Made by a program: the position numbers and the translations under genes. Positions 51,186-59,853 of a DNA stretch of 64,000 bases are shown here, one piece after another (position 1 is the first letter of the stretch; every line of letters starts with the position of its first letter). The notes below the pieces were generated by a model. The model was not told the DNA's origin and ran no database searches. It saw nothing but the letters and a program-made list of their open reading frames with translations. The stretch is from positions 3,038,001-3,102,000 of the forward strand of contig NZ_CP084742.1 of NCBI RefSeq assembly GCF_020520285.1. The letters are read 5' to 3'. The DNA is from Pseudomonas sp. L5B5 (GTDB lineage Bacteria > Pseudomonadota > Gammaproteobacteria > Pseudomonadales > Pseudomonadaceae).

Positions 51186-52556
51186 TCAGGACTCCAGCGG
51201 CGCCTGCACCGGCTCAGCCACGTCCTTGCCGCCGCCCGCCGCCTCGGATGGCGCGCGGACCTGGATGATCAGCAGCGCCGCAAGCAGGGCCGGCACGGCA
51301 CAGAAGAAGAAAATCTGCTGCACCGGAATATGCATGGCCAGCAGCATGCTGCCGAACAGCGGCCCCAGGATCGAACCGAAACGCCCCACTCCCAGTGCCC
51401 AGCCCGTACCGGTGGCGCGCACCTGGGCCGGGTAGAAGTTGCTGGCGAAGGCGTTCAGGGTCAGCTGGCCGCCAATGATGCAGAAACCCGCAGCAAACAC
51501 GAACACCACCAGGTAGCGCGGGTTGTCGTGGTTCAACCCCAGCAGCACGGTGCACAGCGCCGCCAGGGCGAGCACCGTGGACAGCAACCGGACCTTGCGC
51601 TTGAGGCGGTCGGCGACCCAGGCCATGCAGATCGCCCCCAGGGTGCCGGCAAACAGGAACATCGAGGTCACCAGGTTGGCCTGCTTCAGGGGCAGGCCGC
51701 TTTCCAGCAGCAGGGTCGGCAACCAACTGATCATGAAATACAACAGGATCAGGCTGACGAAAAAGGTCGACCAGATCAGCAGCGTCGGCCGTGCATACCC
51801 CTGGCGGAACAACTCCAGCACCGTGAGCTTGCTGCCGGCCTGCTGTTCGCCAGCATTCAGCGCAGCCGCCGGCGGCTGCCAGTCCGGGAGCATCTGTGCG
51901 GTGACTTTGCGCAGCCGCGCATAGGGCGGCGCATCGCGCAGCAGCCGCGGCAGCGATTCGGGCAGGCGCCAGAGCAGGAAAGGAAACAGCAGCAGCGGTG
52001 TGATACCACCGGCCAGGAACACCGCTTCCCAGCCAAAGCGGTCGATGAACCCGGCGGCGACAAAACCACCGGCCGCGCCGCCAAAGGAGAAACCGCAGGC
52101 CGCCAGGGTCACCATCAGGGTGCGCAGGCGGGGCGGCGAGTATTCGGACATCAGCGCCATGGCGCTGGGCATGGCTCCCCCCATGCCGATGCCACAGATG
52201 AAGCGCGCCACCATCAGGCTCTCAAGGGAGTTGGCGAACACCATCAGCACCGTCAGGCTGGCGTAGATCAGCACACAGCAGAGCAGGATGCGGCGTACGC
52301 CAAAACGATCCGCCAGGGGCGTCACCACCAGGGAGCCCAGGGTCAGGCCCAGCAGGTTGGCACTGAACACCGGGCCGAAGGCGGCCTTCTCCAGCCCCCA
52401 GTCCTGGGCCAGGGCCGGTACCACGTAACCCAGGACCTGGGCGTCGTAGCCATCGGTGACCAACAGCAAGGCGAGAAGCAACAGGAGCAACCACTGATAG
52501 CGGGACACCGGGCGGGCGTCGAGCGCAGCACGAAAGCTGGCAATCTGATTTTGCAT
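51186..52556 (-). CDS. MFS transporter, aromatic acid:H+ symporter type
   Basis: 456 residues with twelve membrane segments. MFS signature between TM2 and TM3 (PLADRFGVRR) and the AAHS start DGYDAQVLGYVVPAL typical of PcaK/BenK carriers. Located 139 bp after maiA on the same strand, so it most likely imports an aromatic acid that feeds homogentisate degradation, such as homogentisate or 4-hydroxyphenylacetate-type compounds; the exact substrate is an inference. Confidence 0.9.
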   Translation of the reverse strand: MQNQIASFRAALDARPVSRYQWLLLLLLALLLVTDGYDAQVLGYVVPALAQDWGLEKAAFGPVFSANLLGLTLGSLVVTPLADRFGVRRILLCCVLIYASLTVLMVFANSLESLMVARFICGIGMGGAMPSAMALMSEYSPPRLRTLMVTLAACGFSFGGAAGGFVAAGFIDRFGWEAVFLAGGITPLLLFPFLLWRLPESLPRLLRDAPPYARLRKVTAQMLPDWQPPAAALNAGEQQAGSKLTVLELFRQGYARPTLLIWSTFFVSLILLYFMISWLPTLLLESGLPLKQANLVTSMFLFAGTLGAICMAWVADRLKRKVRLLSTVLALAALCTVLLGLNHDNPRYLVVFVFAAGFCIIGGQLTLNAFASNFYPAQVRATGTGWALGVGRFGSILGPLFGSMLLAMHIPVQQIFFFCAVPALLAALLIIQVRAPSEAAGGGKDVAEPVQAPLES

Positions 52557-52695
52557 CGCAAGGTACCTGTTCGGTTTTTTATGGTTATGGGCAGCGGTAT
52601 TGCGCAGGTCACAGGCGGTGACCGCTCAAGCCCCGTTGCGGGGCCCGGGTGACGCGGATGCAACGCTGCCCCGGATACCGAGGCAGCGTGCAGGC

Positions 52696-53334
52696 TCAGG
52701 CCGGGGTGTCGGGCTGGTTGGCCGGGTGCGCCGCCTGGAAGGCCGGATGCGCGGCAGCCAGCGCCGCGACGCGCAGAATCCGCGGGTAGGCCTCCAGCGA
52801 TACCTTGAAGCGCTCGGCCGCGTACAGCTGCGGGATCAGGAACACATCGGCCAGCCCCGGCTCATCACCGAAACAGAAGCCGCGGTCGCCGATCAGTTGC
52901 TCCAGGGCCGCCAGGCCCTGGCTGATCCAGTGATCGATCCACACCAGCAGTTGCGCTTCCTCATGCCCCCATTCACGCAGCAGGTTCTGGGTGCTGGAGT
53001 TGTGCAGCGGATGCACATCGCAACCGATGATGGCCGCCACTGCCCTGGCCTGGGCACGACCGACCAGGTCCTCTGGCAACAAGGGTACCTGTGGATAACG
53101 TTCCTCCAGGTACTCGATGATGGCCAGCGACTGGATCAGCAGGTCGCCTTCATCGGTGCGCAGCGCCGGAACCCTGCCCTGGGGATTGATCTCCAGGTAT
53201 TCCGGCAGGCGGTTGGCCCCGCCCTTGGGCACCAGCAAGTTGACCGGGATGGCCTGGTAGTCCAGGCCCTTGAGGCCCAGGGCAATGCGCACCCGGTACG
53301 ACGCGGTGGAACGGTAGTAGGTATAGAGCTCCAT
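52696..53334 (-). CDS. maiA: Maleylacetoacetate isomerase
   Basis: 212-residue zeta-class glutathione transferase converting 4-maleylacetoacetate to fumarylacetoacetate. N-terminal thioredoxin fold with the zeta active-site region (YYRSTASYRVRIALGLKGL), then an all-helical domain. Third step of homogentisate degradation, 12 bp after fahA in the hmgA-fahA-maiA operon. Confidence 0.95.
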   Translation of the reverse strand: MELYTYYRSTASYRVRIALGLKGLDYQAIPVNLLVPKGGANRLPEYLEINPQGRVPALRTDEGDLLIQSLAIIEYLEERYPQVPLLPEDLVGRAQARAVAAIIGCDVHPLHNSSTQNLLREWGHEEAQLLVWIDHWISQGLAALEQLIGDRGFCFGDEPGLADVFLIPQLYAAERFKVSLEAYPRILRVAALAAAHPAFQAAHPANQPDTPA

Positions 53335-53346
53335 GGTGCACTCCCC

Positions 53347-54651
53347 TTAGCGGGCTGGCTGGACGATACCCCGGCATTCGCCGAAGCCGATGGAGGCGAA
53401 ACCTTCGCGGCTGCAGCGCCCGCGCAGGATGATCTCGTCGCCGTCCTCGAGGAACTTGCGCACCTCGCCGGACGCCAACTCGATGAGTTTCTTGCCGCCT
53501 TCGGTGATCTCCAGCAGGCTGCCGAACTGGCCGCCCTGCGGACCGGACAGGGTGCCCGAACCGAACAGGTCGCCGGCCTGCAGCTGGCAGCCGTTGACGC
53601 TGTGGTGCGCCACCATCTGCGCCACGGTCCAGTACATGTACTGGCTGTTGCTCAGGGTCAGGCGATGTGCCGGCAGGCCCTGCTCGCGCATGGCCTGGGT
53701 CAGCAGCAGCACTTCCAGCTCGATGTCGAAGCCACCGTTGGCCTGGTCGCGCGCGTCCAACAGGTACGGCAGTGGTTGCGGGTCGCCTTCGGGGCGCGCC
53801 GGCTGGGCCTGGCGGAACGGCTCCAGGGCCTCGGCAGTCACCACCCAGGGCGAGATGCTGGTGATGAAGCTCTTGGACAGGAACGGGCCCAACGGCTGGT
53901 ATTCCCAGGCCTGGATATCCCGCGCCGACCAGTCGTTGAGCAGGCAGAAACCGGCAATGTGCTCGGCGGCGTCGCCAATGGCGATCGGCTCGCCCAGCTC
54001 GTTGCCCTGGCCGATCCAGATGCCCAGCTCCAGCTCGTAGTCCAGCCGCGCGCAGGGGCCGAAGGTCGGCTCGCTCTGACCGGCCGGCAGGGTCTGGCCC
54101 TTGGGCCGGCGCACATCGGCCCCGGAGGCGCGGATGGTGGACGCACGGCCGTGGTAGCCGATCGGCACATATTTGTAGTTGGGCATCAGGGGGTTGTCGG
54201 GACGGAACAGCTTGCCGACGTTCTGCGCATGCTCGATGCCCACGTAGAAGTCGGTGTAGTCGCTGATCCTGGCCGGCAGGTGCATCTGGCAATCGGCGGC
54301 CAGGGGCAGCAGCTTCGCTCCCAGGGCCTGGATCTTGCCTTGCAGGCTGCTGCCCTCGGCCAGCAACTCCAGCAGGCGCTCACGCAGGGCCACGCGGGCC
54401 GGGCGACCGAGCTGGAAGAAGGCATTGAGCTGGCCACCACGGGCAGCCTCCACCGCGGCCTTGGCCGGGCCTTCGAACAGGCCGGCATCCAGTGCGGCCT
54501 CCAGGTCCAGGATCTGCTCGCCGATGGCCACGCCGCTGCGAGGTGCCGAGCCCTGGGTGCTGAAAACGCCCAGGGGCAGATTCTGCAACGGGAAGTCGGG
54601 GTGACCGTTGGCAGACTCGACCCAGCTGCGGGTGATGGTGGACAAGGTCAT
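53347..54651 (-). CDS. fahA: Fumarylacetoacetase
   Basis: 434-residue cytoplasmic hydrolase splitting fumarylacetoacetate to fumarate and acetoacetate. Metal/active-site blocks are visible: DFYVGIEHAQNVGKLFRPDN, YELELGIWIG and NDWSARDIQAWEYQPLGPF. It starts 3 bp after the hmgA stop and ends 12 bp before maiA, so the operon is tightly coupled. Confidence 0.96.
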   Translation of the reverse strand: MTLSTITRSWVESANGHPDFPLQNLPLGVFSTQGSAPRSGVAIGEQILDLEAALDAGLFEGPAKAAVEAARGGQLNAFFQLGRPARVALRERLLELLAEGSSLQGKIQALGAKLLPLAADCQMHLPARISDYTDFYVGIEHAQNVGKLFRPDNPLMPNYKYVPIGYHGRASTIRASGADVRRPKGQTLPAGQSEPTFGPCARLDYELELGIWIGQGNELGEPIAIGDAAEHIAGFCLLNDWSARDIQAWEYQPLGPFLSKSFITSISPWVVTAEALEPFRQAQPARPEGDPQPLPYLLDARDQANGGFDIELEVLLLTQAMREQGLPAHRLTLSNSQYMYWTVAQMVAHHSVNGCQLQAGDLFGSGTLSGPQGGQFGSLLEITEGGKKLIELASGEVRKFLEDGDEIILRGRCSREGFASIGFGECRGIVQPAR

Positions 54652-54654
54652 GGG

Positions 54655-55959
54655 TTATCTCCGATTCGGGTTGAAGGTGACGGGCAGCGAAGCCCAGCAA
54701 GCATCGTAGTCTTTCTGCAGTTCGGCGCATTCCAGGGCGAACCGGCTCGGGCGCAGCACCTGGCTGGTCTCGAACATGAAGGCCATGGTGTTGTCGATCT
54801 TGGCCGGCTGCAATTGGACGTTGATCGCCTTGGTGCAGGTCTCGCCATCCGGGCCGTGGGCACTCATGCAACTGTGCAGCGAAGCACCACCAGGCAGGAA
54901 GCCCTCGGCCTTGGCGTCATAGGCGCCCTGGATCAGGCCCATGAACTCGTTCATCAGGTTGCGGTGGAACCACGGTGGACGGAAGGTGTTCTCGGCCACC
55001 ATCCAGCGCGGCGGGAAGATCACGAAGTCCAGGTTGGCCATGCCCGGCACACTGGTGGGCGAGGTCAGGACGGTGAAGATCGACGGGTCCGGATGGTCGA
55101 AGCTGACGGTGCCGATGGTGTTGAAACGGCGCAGGTCGTACTTGTACGGCACGTTGTTGCCGTGCCAGGCCACCACGTCCAGCGGCGAGTGGTCGAGCTC
55201 ACAGCCCCAGAGCTCGCCCAGGTACTTCTGCACCAGGGCGGTGGGCTGGCGCAGGTCTTCGTAATGGGCCACCGGAGCCAGGAAGTCCCGGGGATTGGCC
55301 AGGCCGTTGCTGCCGATCGGCCCCAGGTCGGGCAGGCGCAGCGGCGCGCCATGGTTTTCGGCGATGTAGCCACGGGCCTGCGGGTCCAGCAGTTCGACGC
55401 GGAACTTCAGGCCACGCGGCAACACGGCGATCTCCAGCGGTTCGAGCTCCAGCACGCCCAATTCGGTGACGATGCGCAGGCGGCCCAGTTCCGGCACCAG
55501 CAGCAGCTCGCCGTCGGCGTTGAAGAACACCCGCTCCATCGAGCGGTTGGCGCGGTAGTGATAGACGCTGATGCCGGCCGGTTTCTGTGCTGGCGAGTTG
55601 GCCACCATGGCCACCAGGCCATCGATGAAGTCCGTCGGCTCCGCGGGGATCGACAGCGGGCTCCAGCGCAGGCGGTTGGGCGTCACTTCACCCAGGTCGC
55701 CGCCCGCCAGCTGGCGCTCGAGACGGGTGAAGGACGGATGCTTGGCCGAAGGCTGGATGCGGTACATCCAGGTACGCCGGGATTCGCTGCGGGTCATGGT
55801 GAAGGCGGTGCCGGAGAACAGTTCGGCATACAGGCCGTAAGGGGCCTTTTGCGGGGAGTTCTGGCCGACGGGCAGTGCGCCTGGCAGGGCTTCGCTGGAA
55901 AATTCGTTACCGAAGCCTGATTGGTAGCTGAGGGCGGACGCCGAAGAATCGAGGTTCAT
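54655..55959 (-). CDS. hmgA: Homogentisate 1,2-dioxygenase
   Basis: 434-residue non-haem iron dioxygenase opening the ring of homogentisate, the central intermediate of phenylalanine and tyrosine breakdown. Starts [20 protein letters not shown], the family N terminus, with an AGGAGG site before ATG 55959. Iron-ligand region [19 protein letters not shown] and [15 protein letters not shown] are present. Loss of this gene in pseudomonads typically causes brown pigment. First gene of the operon, controlled from the hmgR intergenic region. Confidence 0.97.
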   Translation of the reverse strand: MNLDSSASALSYQSGFGNEFSSEALPGALPVGQNSPQKAPYGLYAELFSGTAFTMTRSESRRTWMYRIQPSAKHPSFTRLERQLAGGDLGEVTPNRLRWSPLSIPAEPTDFIDGLVAMVANSPAQKPAGISVYHYRANRSMERVFFNADGELLLVPELGRLRIVTELGVLELEPLEIAVLPRGLKFRVELLDPQARGYIAENHGAPLRLPDLGPIGSNGLANPRDFLAPVAHYEDLRQPTALVQKYLGELWGCELDHSPLDVVAWHGNNVPYKYDLRRFNTIGTVSFDHPDPSIFTVLTSPTSVPGMANLDFVIFPPRWMVAENTFRPPWFHRNLMNEFMGLIQGAYDAKAEGFLPGGASLHSCMSAHGPDGETCTKAINVQLQPAKIDNTMAFMFETSQVLRPSRFALECAELQKDYDACWASLPVTFNPNRR

Positions 55960-56038
55960 GGAGCCTCCTGGAAGTTGGAATAGGCAGGGGCCCACTACTC
56001 CTTCACAAGAGTTATCGGCACGCCTGGGTTATTTTTAT

Positions 56039-56065
56039 CGTAATCCAATTACGCATAACGTAATT
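56039..56065. promoter_or_regulatory. Likely HmgR operator with overlapping CGTAAT/ATTACG half-sites
   Basis: Half-sites CGTAAT (56039), ATTACG (56048) and CGTAATT (56059) form two overlapping palindromes, with 3-bp and 5-bp spacers, in the gap between hmgA and the divergent IclR gene. The region is AT-rich and suits repression of both promoters. Confidence 0.65.
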
Positions 56066-56126
56066 TGATTGCCCAGGAGCGTCAAGCTATAAAGACCGCC
56101 ACTTGTCACGGGACCCCTACACCTCC

Positions 56127-56924
56127 ATGGAAAAGCCGCGCAGCACCAGCGACAGCAACGGTAAGCAGAAAGTCCGCTCGGCCGAAGTCGGCACCGACAT
56201 CCTCAAGGCCCTGGCCGAACTCTCGCCGTCCACGTCCCTCTCGCGCCTGGCAGAGCATGTGCAGATGCCCGCGAGCAAGGTCCACCGCTACCTGCAGGCC
56301 CTGATCGCCAGCGGTTTCGCCGAACAGAACAGTGCCACCAATCACTACGGCCTGGGCCGCGAAGCCTTGCGGGTGGGCCTGGCTGCGCTGGGCAGCCTGG
56401 ATGTGCTGAAAGTCGCCGCCCTGCCCCTGGCAGACCTGCGCGACGAATTGAACGAAACCTGCTTCCTCGCGGTGTGGGGCAACCAGGGCGCCACCGTGGT
56501 GCACATCGAGCCTGCGGTGCGCGCGGTGACCGTGGTCACCCAACTGGGTTCGGTGCTGCCGCTGCTCACCTCGTCCACCGGACTGGTGTTCAACGCCTAC
56601 CTGCCACAACGGGAAACCCTCGAGCTGCGCCAGCAGGAGCTGGCCGAGGCCAGCCTCCAGGACCTGGCCGATCCACAGGCCCACGAAGCCCTGGCCGAGC
56701 AAATCCGCCAGCGCGGCCTGCACCACATCCATGGGTTGCTGATGCCCGGGGTCGATGCCCTGTCGGCGCCGGTGTTCGACGCCACCGGCAAGGTCGCCGC
56801 GGTGCTGACCGTGGTCGGCCCGACGTCGCTGTTCCATGCCGACGAGAACGGCCCGGCGGCACACAGCCTGCTGGCGGCCTGTCGAGCGGTGAGCTGGCGC
56901 ATGGGGCATCAGCCCCTGGAGTAA
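56127..56924 (+). CDS. hmgR: IclR-family repressor HmgR
   Basis: 265-residue IclR regulator: N-terminal winged helix (GTDILKALAELSPSTSLSRLAEHVQMPASKVHRYLQALI) and a C-terminal effector domain (GVDALSAPVFDATGKVAAVLTVVGP). Divergent from hmgA, the same arrangement as P. putida hmgR, where homogentisate relieves repression. ATG 56127 is used; in-frame ATG 56103 lies closer to the operator. It is convergent with the LuxR gene. Confidence 0.92.
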   Translation: MEKPRSTSDSNGKQKVRSAEVGTDILKALAELSPSTSLSRLAEHVQMPASKVHRYLQALIASGFAEQNSATNHYGLGREALRVGLAALGSLDVLKVAALPLADLRDELNETCFLAVWGNQGATVVHIEPAVRAVTVVTQLGSVLPLLTSSTGLVFNAYLPQRETLELRQQELAEASLQDLADPQAHEALAEQIRQRGLHHIHGLLMPGVDALSAPVFDATGKVAAVLTVVGPTSLFHADENGPAAHSLLAACRAVSWRMGHQPLE

Positions 56925-56931
56925 CCGCCGC

Positions 56932-59481
56932 TCAGCTCATCAGTCCCAGGGTCTGGGCCCTGGCCACCGCCTGGGTGCGCCGCTCCACGCCCAGCTTGCT
57001 GTGGATGCGTCGACCATGGGTCTTGACCGTATGCAGGGAAATGAACAGGCGCTCGGCAATCTGCTGGTTCGAGCAGCCCTGGGCAATCAGTTGCAGGACC
57101 TGTAATTCACGCAGGCTCAACAGGCTGTCGTGATCGTCTTGCGCCTGCAACGGACCACTGGGCACCTGTTGATACGGCACCAGCGCCGGCTGGCGCAAAC
57201 CCAGTTCGCGCACGGCCTGGGGCAGGTTGCAACGCGCCGCCAGGGCCTGCCCGGCCTGCAATGCCTCCCCTGCCAGTAGTGCATCGCCCTGCACATGGGC
57301 CACCTCGGCCAAGGCCAGCCACAGATCGGTTTCAAGCCCCTGCATGCCCTGTCGCCGGGCGCAATCGAGCAGCCGTTGCAACCTGGGCACCGGTTCCCGG
57401 GCGCACCCCAGGCGGACCTCGGCCAGCACCAGCAGGCACTCGATGCCCGGGATCATCTCCAGGGACGCCGGCGGTGCTTGCAAGGCCCCGGGCCCGCGAA
57501 TGTGCCGGGCGACCCGGCTCAGCGCCTCACGGGCCAGCTCCGGGCGTCCTTGCTGCAACCAGAACTGACTGCTGACCTGCAGCAGCACACCCCGGTAGAC
57601 GGTGTCGGGAATCTGCCGTTGCTGCATCAGCCGTTCGGCGTCGCGCAGGTGCACGAAGGCCTGGGCATAGTCGCGGTGGTTGGCCGCCAGCTGCGCCAGG
57701 CCGATGAATCCGTACAAGGCCCGCTTGTCATGGCTGCCCAGGCAGTCCTCGAGCCCACTGCGCAAGTAGGAGGCGGCCTCCCGCTCCTGGCCCTGGCGCA
57801 GGGCCAGGCGACCACGACGCAAGGCAATGCGGCCCAGCAACGGAGTGGCCCTCAGGGCTTGAGCAGACAGGCGCTCGGCCACCTGCGCCAACAAGCCCTC
57901 GGCTCGATGGGGCGCCCCACGCTGTTCCAGCAGTTGCGCGTGGTCCAGCTCCAGCAGGGCCTCGAACAGCAGCGCATCATGGGCCCGGGCCAGGCACAGG
58001 GCCTCGCGATTCAGCGCCTGGGCCACGTCCAGCTCACCGCACAGCAATGCCTGCTGGGTCAGGCCCGAGAGACACAGCAAGCGCGTCGTCCAGGCACTGT
58101 CCGCCAGTGCGGCCAAGGCTTCGAGGAAGTGCCCGCGCGCCGCCTCCATCCGCCCGCCCAGGTGCAGCAACCAACCTTGCTGGGCCTGCCAGCGGGCCAG
58201 CAACTGGGTCTGCTCGGCAGCCGCAGGCTGGGGGGCGAACCGGGCCATCTGCGTCATGCACTGCGCAGCGTGCTCGAAACGCCCGGCGAACAGCATCGCG
58301 CCCGCCAGCAGGCCCACTGACTGCGGGCTGCCCAGCAGCAGCTCGTCTCCCTGGCGCTCATGCAGCTGCAATAGCAGCAGTGCGTTGTGCTGCAGGAACA
58401 GGAATTCGAAACTCAGATGCTCCAGCAGGCTGACTGCGACCTCGAACTCCTCGGCCAGCAACGCGTGTTCGAAGGCTGATTGCCAGTCCTCCTCGGCGAT
58501 GAACCACTGGCAGGCCCGGCGATGCCAGGAACGTCCGCCGGGCCAGGCTTCGTCACGCATCAACCGGGCCAGGGGCGCGAATACCTGCAGCCAGCCGGTA
58601 CGGCCTTCACAGGGTTCGATGAAACAGCCCAGGTCCTGCAAGGTGCGCAAGTACGCGGCGCCCTCCCCGGCGCCAAACAGGTGTTCGCACAAGGAGGGAT
58701 TGAACCGTGGCAAGTGCGCCAATACCTGCCAGGTTTGCGCCAGCTCCGCGGGCAGCACGCTGAACAGTTCGTGCTCCAGGTACTCGAGCAGGGTGTTGGG
58801 ACGCCCCGGCTTGCAGGGCTGGCTGGCCAGTTCGCTGCCCTCGAGCAGAGCGATGCGCACTCCGGCACACCAGCCGCCGCTGCGTTGCAGGATGCGCCCG
58901 GCGGCCTGGCTGCACAGCGGCTGCGGCAACTGCCGCAACAGTTGTTCGATGTCACCCTGAGCGAAGGCCAGGGCCGGGCCATCCAGCTCGAACAGCTGGT
59001 CGTCCAGCAACAGCCGGGGCCAGTTGCACTGGGGCCGCCGGCGACAGCCCAGCCACCAGCTCAACTGTGGGTTGTCCAGGCCCAACAGGCGGTCGAGCAG
59101 CGAGTCCAGGCCGACAGCGGCAACCCGGCAGTAGTCGTCGATGAACACCCACAGGGGCGTCTCCACGAGCAGCAGGCAGTGCAGCACCGCCTCTTCATCA
59201 TCGTCCGCCAGGCCCAGGGCCCTGGCCAGGACTTGGCACAATTGCCGGGGGCCCTGGGCTGTACCGCCCAGCGGCAGCCAGATCACCCGGCACGTGGCAG
59301 GTGCCTGCAACAGGCACTCGACCAACAGCGCGCTCTTGCCACTGCCGGCCGGAGCACACAGCAGCCGGATCCTGGCCTCGCAGGTCAGCAACGGGGCGCT
59401 CAGGCGGTGGCGGGAAACATGATGGGCGGACAGACGGGGCATGAGCCCGGAACGCTCTGGACAAGGAGTCATGGCGGTCAT
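56932..59481 (-). CDS. MalT-like LuxR-family transcriptional regulator
   Basis: 849-residue large ATP-binding LuxR regulator. Walker A CAPAGSGKSALLV near residues 42-54, Walker B-like LWVFIDDY near 110, a long TPR-like helical region (~340-770) and a C-terminal LuxR helix-turn-helix (LSLRELQVLQLIAQGCSNQQIAERLFISLHTVKTHGRRIHSKL). Such STAND-type activators sense a small inducer and switch on one operon. The nearest plausible target is the DUF1302-DUF1329 operon beginning at 63.0 kb. AAGG lies nine bases before ATG 59481. Confidence 0.92.
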   Translation of the reverse strand: MTAMTPCPERSGLMPRLSAHHVSRHRLSAPLLTCEARIRLLCAPAGSGKSALLVECLLQAPATCRVIWLPLGGTAQGPRQLCQVLARALGLADDDEEAVLHCLLLVETPLWVFIDDYCRVAAVGLDSLLDRLLGLDNPQLSWWLGCRRRPQCNWPRLLLDDQLFELDGPALAFAQGDIEQLLRQLPQPLCSQAAGRILQRSGGWCAGVRIALLEGSELASQPCKPGRPNTLLEYLEHELFSVLPAELAQTWQVLAHLPRFNPSLCEHLFGAGEGAAYLRTLQDLGCFIEPCEGRTGWLQVFAPLARLMRDEAWPGGRSWHRRACQWFIAEEDWQSAFEHALLAEEFEVAVSLLEHLSFEFLFLQHNALLLLQLHERQGDELLLGSPQSVGLLAGAMLFAGRFEHAAQCMTQMARFAPQPAAAEQTQLLARWQAQQGWLLHLGGRMEAARGHFLEALAALADSAWTTRLLCLSGLTQQALLCGELDVAQALNREALCLARAHDALLFEALLELDHAQLLEQRGAPHRAEGLLAQVAERLSAQALRATPLLGRIALRRGRLALRQGQEREAASYLRSGLEDCLGSHDKRALYGFIGLAQLAANHRDYAQAFVHLRDAERLMQQRQIPDTVYRGVLLQVSSQFWLQQGRPELAREALSRVARHIRGPGALQAPPASLEMIPGIECLLVLAEVRLGCAREPVPRLQRLLDCARRQGMQGLETDLWLALAEVAHVQGDALLAGEALQAGQALAARCNLPQAVRELGLRQPALVPYQQVPSGPLQAQDDHDSLLSLRELQVLQLIAQGCSNQQIAERLFISLHTVKTHGRRIHSKLGVERRTQAVARAQTLGLMS

Positions 59482-59643
59482 TGCGGCGTGCCTTTTTTAT
59501 AGTTGTAGCCAGCTTGCCCTCACCCTAGCCCCGACCTTGCGAGCAGTTGAAGAAGTATTCAGCAGGCTGATCAGCTCCCATAAAAAAACCGACCGGGCAG
59601 TCGGATAACTGCCAGTCAAGAAGCACCCAGTATTGCCGCGACT

Positions 59644-59774
59644 GGAGCGAGGGAGTTTGCTCCCGCTCGGCTACGCAGTAGCCGCCATGCCTGCCGCCGC
59701 GGCCTTGCGGGTGAACCGCGTGCTCTCGGCCTGGGGCGGCTGCGCCTCCCAGCGGGAGCCAGCTCCCTCGCCAC
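59644..59774. repeat. REP-type inverted repeat (GAGGGAGCTTGCTCCCGCT family)
   Basis: Arms about 59644-59667 and 59751-59774 are imperfect reverse complements (GCGAGGGAGTTTGCTCCCGC / GCGGGAGCCAGCTCCCTCGC). With the terminator at 59787-59821 it fills most of the 372-bp gene-free stretch between the LuxR gene and DUF1329. Confidence 0.82.
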
Positions 59775-59786
59775 AACTGACCTTCA

Positions 59787-59821
59787 TAAAGAAGCCGCAC
59801 GCCCCTGAAGAGCGTGCGGCT
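59787..59821 (-). terminator. Rho-independent terminator of the DUF1302-DUF1329 operon
   Basis: GCCGCACGC / GCGTGCGGC stem at 59794-59820; on the minus strand it is followed by TTCTTT, just beyond the DUF1329 stop. Confidence 0.8.
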
Positions 59822-59853
59822 TGAACATTGCTCCACTGCAACCCGAGGGGCGC

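Noticed and set aside
52600-55920. Open frame of 1106 codons on the plus strand across maiA, fahA and hmgA
   Set aside because: It is fully antisense to three unmistakable catabolic genes. There is no ribosome-binding site or domain pattern.
59525-59836. 103-codon frame on the minus strand after the DUF1329 gene
   Set aside because: It runs through a REP element and a terminator; the sequence is explained by those repeats.
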